Part shown: piece by piece, positions 25,139-32,887 of the stretch
Numbering within the stretch: the stretch's first letter is position 1
Layout: each line of letters begins with the position of its first letter
Origin: an uncultured Clostridium sp.
Lineage (GTDB): Bacteria; Bacillota; Clostridia; Lachnospirales; Lachnospiraceae
Reading direction: 5' to 3'
DNA length: 43,437 bases
NCBI GenBank assembly: GCA_947178475.1
Contig: CAMWYM010000013.1
Span: forward strand, 1 to 43,437
The notes under the pieces: model-generated
Database searches by the model: none
What the model saw: the letters and a program-made list of their open reading frames with translations, nothing else
What the model was told of the DNA's origin: nothing
Translations under genes and position numbers: made by a program

Positions 25139-25822
25139 CTATTTTCTCTTCCTGAAACGATAGCCAATTCCCCGAACAGTTTCAATCCATTCCGCATCTG
25201 TCCCCAGCTTGTTCCGCAGACGTTTCATATACACGGAAAGTGTATTGTCATCTACGAAAGATTCCTCCGTGTCATACAGTCTCTCTAACAGCTGGCTTCT
25301 GGTCAGTACCACACCCTCATGCTGCACCAGTTCCCTTAATAAACGCAGCTCACTGGTAGTACAGTCCACAGCTTTTCCCTGAAAAAGCAGTCGAAATTCC
25401 TTCGGATAGAACTGATGGCTGCCAAACTGACAGCAGACCTGACTGCTTTCCTTTAAAAGTCGGGAACGGCGAAGATTTGCCGCAATTCTGGAAAAAAGCT
25501 CCTTAACCCGGTATGGTTTAGTCACATAATCATCTGCACCTATCTCCAGCCCCTGCACTATATTTACCTCCTCACCCACTGCGGTCAGAAAAATAATCGG
25601 TATATGCTGATTCTCCTGTCTGACCTCCCGGCAGAAATCAAATCCATTTCCATCCGGAAGCATAACATCAAGCAGTATTAAATCCGGCTCCTCCTTCAGT
25701 GCCTCCCGTGCTTTTTCCAGACTCCCGGCATGAATCACATCATATCCCTCTGCCTGAAGTGCATATTCAGTTCCCATAGCTAAGGCGAAATCGTCTTCCA
25801 CCAATAAAATCGTATCCTTCAT
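25139..25822 (-). CDS. OmpR-family response regulator
   Basis: A 227-residue protein from the ATG at 25822 (MKDTILLVEDD); GGAG lies 6 bases upstream, while the longer frame from 25900 adds 26 residues without family similarity. The receiver has D52 (LLDVMLPDGNG), T80 and K102 (YVTKPY). The winged-helix output domain (about 130-225) contains CTTSELRLLRELVQHEGVVL and ends in VRGIGYRF. It is encoded with the kinase at 24047. The gene starts 79 bases after the stop of the 3D-domain gene, so partial co-transcription is possible. Confidence 0.94.
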   Translation of the reverse strand: MKDTILLVEDDFALAMGTEYALQAEGYDVIHAGSLEKAREALKEEPDLILLDVMLPDGNGFDFCREVRQENQHIPIIFLTAVGEEVNIVQGLEIGADDYVTKPYRVKELFSRIAANLRRSRLLKESSQVCCQFGSHQFYPKEFRLLFQGKAVDCTTSELRLLRELVQHEGVVLTRSQLLERLYDTEESFVDDNTLSVYMKRLRNKLGTDAEWIETVRGIGYRFRKRK

Positions 25823-25900
25823 ATCATTCTCCATAATACCACAAACAAGAAAAAAAGGACATTCCGAAATAAAGCGAAATGTCCTGCCAATCATTTTCAA

Positions 25901-27346
25901 TTAATATTTATATACTTTTATTGATTTTCTTCCGAATGCCATCGCTTTCTTATGTGTTGAGAAGAAAATATCAATGTGGTTGCCTTTTACTCCGCTACCA
26001 CAGTCTTCTACTGTATACACAATACCATCAATAACAACCTGTGTTCCATAAGGCAGTATACTTGTATCCGCTGCAATGGTTCTTCCCTCTGTCGGCGTTG
26101 TTCCGCTGGCTGTCTTACCACTTCCGCTACTACATTTATCACATCCACAATATGCTGTAATCGTAAAGGTTCCTATACATTCACCAGACTCTGTTGCTGT
26201 AACCGGTGTAGTAGTAGCACCCTGATAGGTATCACTGTTTGAATTAGACGAATTGGTATTTCCACCTGTACTGCCACCAGAGGACTGCTTAGCTGCCTCA
26301 GCTACTCTCTTTGCTTCCTCCTCTGCAGCTTTTCTTGCTGCCTCTTCCTCAGCTATACGTTGTAACTCCTCAGCAGATACTGCAATCTCATAAAACTCAT
26401 CTACCTCTACAAAGCTAGACGAAACATAACCAACCTGACCGTCTTCCAATCTAACCGGCAGCCACTCAATCTCTTCCTGAACACCGGCTTCCGCTGTATC
26501 CTTTTCCTCCTGCTGTTTATCTGTTTTCTTCTCGGCTGTTGCCTCTACAACGCTATCCTCTACCGTTTCCTCAGCCTCCGCTACAGCTTCCTCAGCCTCT
26601 GTCTCATTTAAGACAGTAACTGTATCATCCTTATCTAAAACCACAAGGATTGTAGAATCCGTTGATTTCTCGGAACGGATATTTACACCGTCCTCTAAAA
26701 CAGTTCCATGAAGTGTAACAAAATCTGTTGCAAATTCCTCTGCACTCTCTCCTGTCAGCACATATTCTGTCAATACATATCCTTCTACGTCACCGGACTT
26801 AATCTTTGTCCAGTCTCCCTCTGTACCTTCCACAATTGCGATTGCCCCTTGATTCATAGAACCCACAAACTCTGCCTCTGTGTTTGGCTCCTTGCGAATA
26901 TTCAAGGTTCCTTCCACATTAGCAATACATTTATGTGCAAATTCACTTTCCTCTTCCTTGGGCTCTTCACGTTCAGCATCCTCCACCATAGCAGTAACCT
27001 GTGCTACAATGGATTCTGTTGATATATTATTTGTAACAATCGTGTCCTCTGTATTTTCCTCCGGCTGCTGTTCTTCATTCTCTGCCACCGGTTCTCTCGT
27101 GGTATCACTCTGCTCTTCCACATTGCCAAACAATGCACTCTTTACACTTACTGACGCATCTGCTGTTACCACATCATTTTTTTCTGCCGGCTGCCCTATA
27201 ACAAGACAACTGATTATTAATGCTGTCACAACTACCGTACAAAATAGCAGCTGCATATTGCGCACAAAATATCTTCCATTAAAAATATGCTTTTTCATAT
27301 AAAGTTTATAGCGTTCTGTCATTACAGCTCTTCTGCTATGCCGCAT
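25901..27346 (-). CDS. Cell-wall-associated protein with two SH3b domains and a C-terminal 3D domain
   Basis: A 481-residue protein from the ATG at 27346 (MRHSRRAV), preceded by GGAGGAAAGAAAC; upstream starts at 27364 and 27361 lack a site. A membrane anchor or signal lies at about 31-50. An acidic linker follows, then SH3b domain 1 (about 138-198: GTLNIRKEPNTEAEFVG ending in GYVLTEYV). SH3b domain 2 (212-315) is split by an acidic, lysine- and glutamate-rich insertion at about 248-293. A charged helix (323-353) and a serine/glycine linker lead to a 3D domain (391-481: GTFTITAYCGCDKC, with D448 and D459 in VEDCGSGVKGNHIDIFF). 3D domains occur in wall-lytic enzymes such as YocH and resuscitation factors; it probably cleaves or remodels peptidoglycan. 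A WalR-like box sits at its promoter. Confidence 0.88.
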   Translation of the reverse strand: MRHSRRAVMTERYKLYMKKHIFNGRYFVRNMQLLFCTVVVTALIISCLVIGQPAEKNDVVTADASVSVKSALFGNVEEQSDTTREPVAENEEQQPEENTEDTIVTNNISTESIVAQVTAMVEDAEREEPKEEESEFAHKCIANVEGTLNIRKEPNTEAEFVGSMNQGAIAIVEGTEGDWTKIKSGDVEGYVLTEYVLTGESAEEFATDFVTLHGTVLEDGVNIRSEKSTDSTILVVLDKDDTVTVLNETEAEEAVAEAEETVEDSVVEATAEKKTDKQQEEKDTAEAGVQEEIEWLPVRLEDGQVGYVSSSFVEVDEFYEIAVSAEELQRIAEEEAARKAAEEEAKRVAEAAKQSSGGSTGGNTNSSNSNSDTYQGATTTPVTATESGECIGTFTITAYCGCDKCSSGSGKTASGTTPTEGRTIAADTSILPYGTQVVIDGIVYTVEDCGSGVKGNHIDIFFSTHKKAMAFGRKSIKVYKY

Positions 27347-27408
27347 GTTTCTTTCCTCCATCAACTTTCAGCTTACTGCTGCCACGTCTTCCCAATGTTG
27401 ATTTCTAC

Positions 27409-27455
27409 ATTATAAGCCATAAATTCCCATGTCAAAATGTTACAAACTTGTTACA
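27409..27455 (-). promoter_or_regulatory. WalR-like box upstream of the 3D-domain gene promoter
   Basis: On the minus strand, 27455-27439 reads TGTAACAAGTTTGTAAC, which is two TGTAAC units with 5 bases between, the published WalR (YycF) layout of TGTWAH-N5-TGTWAH. Three bases later is TTGACA (27435-27430), a short 15-base spacer, and TATAAT (27414-27409). A poor spacer next to an activator site suggests activator dependence. This and the next entry account for the gene-free stretch 27347-27687. Confidence 0.6.
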
Positions 27456-27461
27456 ATCTGT

Positions 27462-27490
27462 AATATAGCACGTAACAAAATAAATGTCAA
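27462..27490 (-). promoter_or_regulatory. Second, consensus-spaced promoter of the 3D-domain gene
   Basis: Minus-strand TTGACA (27490-27485), 17 bases, TATATT (27467-27462). Transcription would start near the WalR-like box, so a regulator bound there could block this promoter while helping the downstream one. Confidence 0.55.
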
Positions 27491-27687
27491 GATACCATTT
27501 TTCGTTAAAATGACAATGTTTTTCTTAATAAATATGCTATTTGTGACAAAATGTGTTAAGTTTTTTTCACATTTATCTATTTTGCTTATATTTTTACCAT
27601 ATTTTTGTAGATTATTACTATTTTCCTGACAAAAAAATTACTATACTATGACTTTGTAATATTTTTTGTTGATCAGGAGGAATAACC

Positions 27688-28422
27688 ATGGCTGTCATGC
27701 GCTTGGACAAATATCTTGCCGATGCCGGCATAGGCACTCGTTCCGAAATCAAAGCCTACATAAAAAAAGGATTGGTAAAAATAAATGATACCATTGCCAA
27801 AAAACCGGACATCAAGGTAGATTCCGATTTAGACCACATTTTCTATAGAGGGGAAAATATTCTCCTTCCCGATTTTGAATACTATCTGCTCAACAAACCA
27901 GCTGGCTATGTAAGTGCTACCAAGGATAATACGGCGCCTACCGTTCTCTCCTTAATTGACAGCAGGCGCAGAGACCTTTTTCCTGTGGGTCGCCTTGACA
28001 AGGATACGGAAGGTCTTTTACTCATCACCAATGATGGCGAGCTCTCCCATATGCTTCTTTCCCCCAAGCATCATGTGAATAAAACCTATTATGCTGTCGT
28101 GGAGGGCACGGTGACCTGGAAAGATATTGAGGTCTTTAAAAACGGTCTTGAAATCGGTGATGACGACTTAGGAACAGCTATGCCGGCAATATTATCTGTC
28201 CTTAGCATAGATGCTGTCAAAAACCTTTCCTATGTGGAGATAACCATTCAGGAGGGAAAATATCATCAGGTCAAACGCATGTTTTCTGCAGTAAATAAGC
28301 AGGTAGTGTATTTAAGACGCATTGCCTTTGGCAGCCTATCACTTCCCGATACCCTTCCTCTTGGAAAATATCGCCTACTGACTGATGAAGAACTCGAACA
28401 GCTATACAAAGCCTGCAGATAA
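27688..28422 (+). CDS. rsuA: RsuA-family 16S rRNA pseudouridine synthase
   Basis: A 244-residue protein. An S4 RNA-binding domain is at about 4-50 (MRLDKYLADAGIGTRSEIKAYIKKGLVKIND). The catalytic domain follows, with the family motif GRLDKDTEGLLLITNDG containing the catalytic aspartate, YYLLNKPAGYVSAT before it, and QEGKYHQVKRMF near the C-terminus. It isomerises a uridine in rRNA; by S4 layout and length it fits the RsuA group rather than RluB, but the exact target base is not proven. CAGGAGGAATAACC precedes the ATG. It is transcribed toward tyrA, which has its own promoter. Confidence 0.92.
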   Translation: MAVMRLDKYLADAGIGTRSEIKAYIKKGLVKINDTIAKKPDIKVDSDLDHIFYRGENILLPDFEYYLLNKPAGYVSATKDNTAPTVLSLIDSRRRDLFPVGRLDKDTEGLLLITNDGELSHMLLSPKHHVNKTYYAVVEGTVTWKDIEVFKNGLEIGDDDLGTAMPAILSVLSIDAVKNLSYVEITIQEGKYHQVKRMFSAVNKQVVYLRRIAFGSLSLPDTLPLGKYRLLTDEELEQLYKACR

Positions 28423-28480
28423 CCGAATTTTCTGCAGGGAATGATCATTTATTCCCAAGATGCTTTAGCAGGTTAAAGCA

Positions 28481-28509
28481 TTGACACATTCCGAATATCA
28501 TATTATGAT
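28481..28509 (+). promoter_or_regulatory. Sigma-A promoter of the tyrA-aroA unit
   Basis: TTGACA (28481-28486), 17-base spacer, TATGAT (28504-28509). Start predicted near 28516, giving a leader of about 30 bases before the tyrA ATG at 28548. No attenuator or T-box fits in so short a leader. Confidence 0.7.
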
Positions 28510-28547
28510 GTAACTGTTTAGAAATCTAACAGCAATTGGAGAAAAAA

Positions 28548-29648
28548 ATGGACAAACAGCATTTATGTATTGGATTCATTGGTCTTGGCCTGATTGGCGG
28601 TTCCATTGCAAAATCCATACACCGTATATTTCCAGATGCAGACATTCTCGGCTTTGACGTAGACCAGAATGCTCTTGCCCTTGCTCTGGAGGAGCAAACC
28701 TTAACCAAAAATGTAACTGCCATTGAGGCAATGGGTGATTGTGATTATATTTTCCTATGTGCACCGGTACATTACAATATCGCCTATCTTCCTATATTAA
28801 AGCGGATTATCAAAGAATCCTGTATTCTTACCGACGTGGGCAGTGTAAAAAGCGACATATGCAAAGCCATCCACGACAATCAGCTGGATGACTATTTTAT
28901 CGGCGGTCATCCCATGGTTGGCTCTGAGAGAAGCGGTTACGAAGCGGCAAACGACCGCCTAATTGAAAACGCCTACTATTTTGTCACGCCCTCGGCTACG
29001 GTTACTCAGACAAAAATAGAAGATTTTCGTACCTTTCTGGAGGATTTAGGCGCTATTCCCCTTATTTACAGTCCTGCACAGCATGATGAAATCACTGCCT
29101 ATATCAGCCACATTCCTCATGTCATTGCTTCCTCACTGGTAAATCTGGCGGCCTCCAAAGAAGATGACAACGGAATGCTGCGGCAGTTGGCTGCCGGAGG
29201 CTTCAAGGACATTACACGAATCGCCTCCTCAAACCCGGTAGTCTGGGAACATATATTACTCAGCAATCCGGACAATATCGTTACCGGACTCAAGAAATTT
29301 ATCTCTGAACTGGAGGGAATAATTCATCATATTGAAACAGATAATGCACGGGAAATATATACCTTTTTTGACTCTGCCAGAGATTACCGTAATTCAATTC
29401 CCGAACATGCCACAGGAGTGATACGCATGAACTATGAAGTCTATGTGGATATTCCTGACGAGCCAAATACACTTGCCAAAGCGATTTCCTGTATCGGCGA
29501 AGCAGGTATTAACCTAAAAAATCTGGGAATCACCCACAACCGTGAAGATAACGAAGGAGTGCTGCGTCTTTCCTTCTATGACAATGAAAGCGCTGCCAAG
29601 GCGGCCGCCCTCCTCAAAGAAGAGGGCTATCGGATATATGAACGCTGA
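28548..29648 (+). CDS. tyrA: Prephenate dehydrogenase with C-terminal ACT domain
   Basis: A 366-residue enzyme that oxidises and decarboxylates prephenate to 4-hydroxyphenylpyruvate with NAD, the committed step to tyrosine. The dinucleotide fold begins CIGFIGLGLIGGSIAKSI. Active-site motifs include DVGSVKSDIC and GGHPMVGSERSGYEAA, and a helical dimer domain follows (SHIPHVIASSLVNLA). Residues of about 298-366 form an ACT domain (VDIPDEPNTLAKAISCIGEA), which usually binds tyrosine for feedback control. The ATG at 28548 is preceded by GGAG and 6 bases; an in-frame TTG at 28536 is not needed. It is co-transcribed with aroA 23 bases downstream. Confidence 0.95.
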   Translation: MDKQHLCIGFIGLGLIGGSIAKSIHRIFPDADILGFDVDQNALALALEEQTLTKNVTAIEAMGDCDYIFLCAPVHYNIAYLPILKRIIKESCILTDVGSVKSDICKAIHDNQLDDYFIGGHPMVGSERSGYEAANDRLIENAYYFVTPSATVTQTKIEDFRTFLEDLGAIPLIYSPAQHDEITAYISHIPHVIASSLVNLAASKEDDNGMLRQLAAGGFKDITRIASSNPVVWEHILLSNPDNIVTGLKKFISELEGIIHHIETDNAREIYTFFDSARDYRNSIPEHATGVIRMNYEVYVDIPDEPNTLAKAISCIGEAGINLKNLGITHNREDNEGVLRLSFYDNESAAKAAALLKEEGYRIYER

Positions 29649-29671
29649 CAAGAACTTAGAGGAGAATAACC

Positions 29672-30955
29672 ATGATAATACCACATTTCAAAAAATTACG
29701 CGGAGAAGTAACCGTACCGGGGGATAAATCCATATCTCACCGAAGCATAATGCTTGGTTCCCTTGCAAAGGGAACCACTGAGGTATCTGGCTTTTTACAG
29801 GGCGCTGACTGTCTGTCGTCTATTTCCTGCTTTCAGAAAATGGGAATCCCAATTGAAAACAACCCAGAAACAAATACTGTACTCATTCACGGAAAGGGTC
29901 TATATGGACTTACCGCGCCTGAGCATATTCTTGATGTAGGAAACAGCGGCACTACCACCAGACTGATGTCCGGTATACTGTCGGCTCAGCCATTCACTTC
30001 AACAATTGACGGTGATGCATCCATCCGCAAACGGCCAATGGGCAGAATCATGACCCCGTTAGGACAGATGGGAGCAAAATTTGAATGCCTCGGTACAGAT
30101 AAATGTGCACCCTTTAAAATATCAGGAGGACAACTCCACGGTATTGCCTACCATTCTCCGGTAGCCTCCGCTCAGGTCAAATCAGCCATACTGCTGGCCG
30201 GATTATATGCTGAAGGAAGGACCAGTGTGACCGAGCCTTCTCTGTCCCGCAATCATACCGAGTTAATGTTTGAATCCTTTGGTGTAAACATAGCGAGAGA
30301 AAATACTACGGTAACTGTATCTCCTGCAACAGAGCTGACGGCTCAAAAAATCGAAATCCCCGGAGACATTTCCTCTGCCGCATATTTTATTGCAGCCGGA
30401 TTGATTACTCCTAACTCTGAGATTACCATCAAAAATGTAGGGATAAACCCCACAAGAGACGGAATCCTCACTGTATGCCGGGATATGGGGGCAAAAGTTA
30501 CTCTTTCTAATGTACGCAATAATGTAGGTGAACCGGTGGCGGACATCACTGTATCCTCTAGTACACTGCACGGCTGCACGATTCAGGGTGACATTATTCC
30601 AAAGCTCATTGACGAAATCCCTGTCATTGCCATTATGGCCGCCTTTGCAAACGGCACCACCATCATCAGGGATGCCCAGGAATTGAAGGTGAAAGAATCC
30701 AACCGTATTGATGTTATGGTCAACTACCTGTCTGCCATGGGGGCAGATATCGAAGGCACAGACGATGGTATGATTATACATGGCGGCAGACCTCTTCACT
30801 GTGCGGTTATCGATTCCATGCTCGACCATCGCATTGCCATGAGCTTTTCCATTGCGGGCAGTCTGGCTGAAGGAGATACAGAGATTACAGGTGCAGAAAT
30901 AATCAGCGTTTCATATCCGAGTTTTTACTCAGATTTTCAAAATCTCGCCAATTAG
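29672..30955 (+). CDS. aroA: 3-phosphoshikimate 1-carboxyvinyltransferase (EPSP synthase)
   Basis: A 427-residue enzyme of the shikimate pathway joining shikimate-3-phosphate and phosphoenolpyruvate. Conserved motifs in order: GDKSISHRSIMLGSLA near the start, LDVGNSGTTTRLMSGIL, DGDASIRKRPMGRIM, PVASAQVKSAILLAGLYAEG, the central PGDISSAAYFIAAG, DEIPVIAIMAAFANG, and DHRIAMSFSIAG near the C-terminus. The alanine in SAQVKSAILLAGLYA and general spacing look like the Gram-positive class II type (judged by eye). GAGGAGAATAACC precedes the ATG. Together with tyrA it makes a two-gene aromatic amino-acid unit. A strong terminator follows at 31016-31066. Confidence 0.96.
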   Translation: MIIPHFKKLRGEVTVPGDKSISHRSIMLGSLAKGTTEVSGFLQGADCLSSISCFQKMGIPIENNPETNTVLIHGKGLYGLTAPEHILDVGNSGTTTRLMSGILSAQPFTSTIDGDASIRKRPMGRIMTPLGQMGAKFECLGTDKCAPFKISGGQLHGIAYHSPVASAQVKSAILLAGLYAEGRTSVTEPSLSRNHTELMFESFGVNIARENTTVTVSPATELTAQKIEIPGDISSAAYFIAAGLITPNSEITIKNVGINPTRDGILTVCRDMGAKVTLSNVRNNVGEPVADITVSSSTLHGCTIQGDIIPKLIDEIPVIAIMAAFANGTTIIRDAQELKVKESNRIDVMVNYLSAMGADIEGTDDGMIIHGGRPLHCAVIDSMLDHRIAMSFSIAGSLAEGDTEITGAEIISVSYPSFYSDFQNLAN

Positions 30956-31015
30956 AAAATACGAGTTTTTACTCACTTTACATTTTTCAATAAAATTTCT
31001 GTCTTTTGTGCGAAC

Positions 31016-31066
31016 AAAAGGCTAAAGGGGTTTTGAATTTCATATTCAAAACCCCTTTAGCCTTTT
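31016..31066. terminator. Bidirectional intrinsic terminator between aroA and the EAL gene
   Basis: Perfect 23-bp arms, 31016-31038 and 31044-31066, with a 5-base loop. Each arm ends in A4 or T4, so both strands have a hairpin followed by T residues. It separates the plus-strand aroA (stop at 30955) from the minus-strand gene ending at 31101. Confidence 0.92.
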
Positions 31067-31100
31067 TGCTTAACATAACTGATTATCTGTCTTGCTTACA

Positions 31101-32762
31101 CTATTGCTCTTCCATTAATCTCTTATTAAATTCCTCCACTGTCATCGGCTTGGCATAGTAAAATCCCTGTGCTGTATCACATCCACATTCAGATAAAAAT
31201 TCTGCCTGTTCTTTTGTTTCCACACCCTCTGCCACTAAGTCCAGACCAATTGATTTGGTCATCTGGATAGTATGCTTAACAATTTTTTGTCCACGGTCTG
31301 AGTTGATAAAATCCTGCAGAAATCCACGATCTATTTTTATCACGTCAAACTGTGTATCCTTTAACGTATTTAAAGAAGAGTACCCCGAACCGAAGTCATC
31401 CATGAGCAAAACAAAATCATTCTCCTTCAACGTGGCAATTCCGCTACTGGTATCTATATCCTCTACCGTTTCAGTAAGTTCTATTTCCAAATATTTTTTC
31501 GGTATTTTATATTGTTCTACCAGATTATTGAGAATAGTTACAAATACACCGCTTTTTAAATGCAGTCTGGATACATTTACTGAGACAGGAAGAGGCTCTA
31601 ACCCTTTATCTATCCAGCTTCTGATAACCTTACAGGCCTCCTCCCATATATAGGCATCCATCTTTGTCACAAAACCATTTTTCTCAAAGAGCGGAATAAA
31701 CTCCATCGGTGATATAACACCTCTCTCCGGCTGTATCCAACGGACCAGCGCCTCTGCTCCAACCATTCTGTTATTCTGAATGCTATACTTAGGCTGCAAA
31801 TACATAACAAATTCGTGATTGACCAACGCCTTTTCCATGTGATCCTCCACAAACTTCCCATTCAGGATGGAATTACCCATTCCCTCCTCAAAAAATTCGA
31901 TATATTTTAACGCATTCTCTTTGATGCTCTGTCTTGCCAATGCAGCCCTATCGCCGAATTTGCGAAGCCTCTCATTGATATCCTCCACAAACGCTACTCC
32001 GAATACCAGCCGGTAAGAGGTATTCTTATATTCCAGCAGTTCGCGATTTATCACCTCAATAAAATCAATAATATCCTGCTTTGTCTCATAGGCAGTCATA
32101 ATCATAAAAACATCTGCTGTCAGGCGGGCATAAAGCTGATCCTCATTACAGATGATCTTCAGCGACTCCAGAAAGTAATTTAACAGCTCGTCACCAAAGA
32201 CCTCCCCATATAATTCATTTATCGCTTTAAATTTGGCAACATCAAACTGAATCAGGGCATATTTACCCTCTGGATTCTTTTTGATAATTTCATTTGCTAC
32301 GCTGATAAACATTGCCGGAGAACGGTCATTTGTCATATTCTGTGCCAGCTGTAAACGGTAAATCTCCTCTGCATCTAAAGCACAAACTACCACATTCATA
32401 CCTACAATTGCCTCTGTCTCATCCTTCATGATAAAGCATTCTATCTTATGATAGCTATAGATATCTCTATGTGCATTCATATGTACAGAAACATTAATCC
32501 GCTCCTCCTTAACCGGTACAAAGCTCTCGCTTCCCTTCATCCCCGCTTGTATCTTACGCCAAAAAACACGATACGTTGCCTTGTCTTCCTCCAGCACATA
32601 TTGTGACAATCCCTCCAGTGCATTTGGTATACTCTCCATTCCCGAAAAGAACATTGAATTTCCATTTACAATTTTCCAGCCATGATGCACATCCCAATAC
32701 ATAACTAATACATTATTCATTGACAAAATCACATCAATCATATCCTCATTTGAAAACGCCAT
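31101..32762 (-). CDS. PAS-like sensor with degenerate GGDEF and active-looking EAL domain
   Basis: A 553-residue protein from the ATG at 32762, which has AGGAGGATTCAGCT upstream; the longer frame from 32795 lacks a site. Residues 1-130 look like a PAS-type sensor (VILSMNNVLVMYWDV; later EAIVGMNVVVCALDAEEI). The GGDEF fold (about 165-285) has TADVF (215-219) where GGDEF should be, so it is probably inactive as a cyclase. The EAL domain (about 310-550) keeps E337, N396, E428, D455/D456, K476, E512 and Q532. It should degrade cyclic-di-GMP. It is closely similar to the 21334 protein from the GGDEF domain onward but has a different N-terminal sensor. Single-gene unit with its own promoter at 32817-32845. 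Confidence 0.9.
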   Translation of the reverse strand: MAFSNEDMIDVILSMNNVLVMYWDVHHGWKIVNGNSMFFSGMESIPNALEGLSQYVLEEDKATYRVFWRKIQAGMKGSESFVPVKEERINVSVHMNAHRDIYSYHKIECFIMKDETEAIVGMNVVVCALDAEEIYRLQLAQNMTNDRSPAMFISVANEIIKKNPEGKYALIQFDVAKFKAINELYGEVFGDELLNYFLESLKIICNEDQLYARLTADVFMIMTAYETKQDIIDFIEVINRELLEYKNTSYRLVFGVAFVEDINERLRKFGDRAALARQSIKENALKYIEFFEEGMGNSILNGKFVEDHMEKALVNHEFVMYLQPKYSIQNNRMVGAEALVRWIQPERGVISPMEFIPLFEKNGFVTKMDAYIWEEACKVIRSWIDKGLEPLPVSVNVSRLHLKSGVFVTILNNLVEQYKIPKKYLEIELTETVEDIDTSSGIATLKENDFVLLMDDFGSGYSSLNTLKDTQFDVIKIDRGFLQDFINSDRGQKIVKHTIQMTKSIGLDLVAEGVETKEQAEFLSECGCDTAQGFYYAKPMTVEEFNKRLMEEQ

Positions 32763-32816
32763 AGCTGAATCCTCCTGTTTGACAAATAGAACCAATCCTA
32801 ACCGATAGATTATTAT

Positions 32817-32845
32817 ATTTTAACAGAATTTTCCGCTTTTGTCAT
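32817..32845 (-). promoter_or_regulatory. Probable promoter of the PAS-EAL gene
   Basis: Minus-strand ATGACA (32845-32840), 17 bases, TAAAAT (32822-32817). The leader is about 50 bases to the ATG at 32762. Confidence 0.5.
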
Positions 32846-32887
32846 TAGGAAAGTACATTTTATCATGGTACATTTACGTCTTTTTTG

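Noticed and set aside
27365-27687. Cyclic-di-AMP or other riboswitch upstream of the SH3/3D gene
   Set aside because: Such riboswitches do occur before wall-enzyme genes, but this stretch is very AT-rich and shows no conserved paired core; promoter and WalR-like elements explain it.
28412-28481. Attenuator or T-box before tyrA, from three short stems (28412-28438, 28437-28456, 28460-28481)
   Set aside because: All lie upstream of the TTGACA/TATGAT promoter, so they are not in the tyrA leader; they may help end rsuA transcription but lack T-runs.
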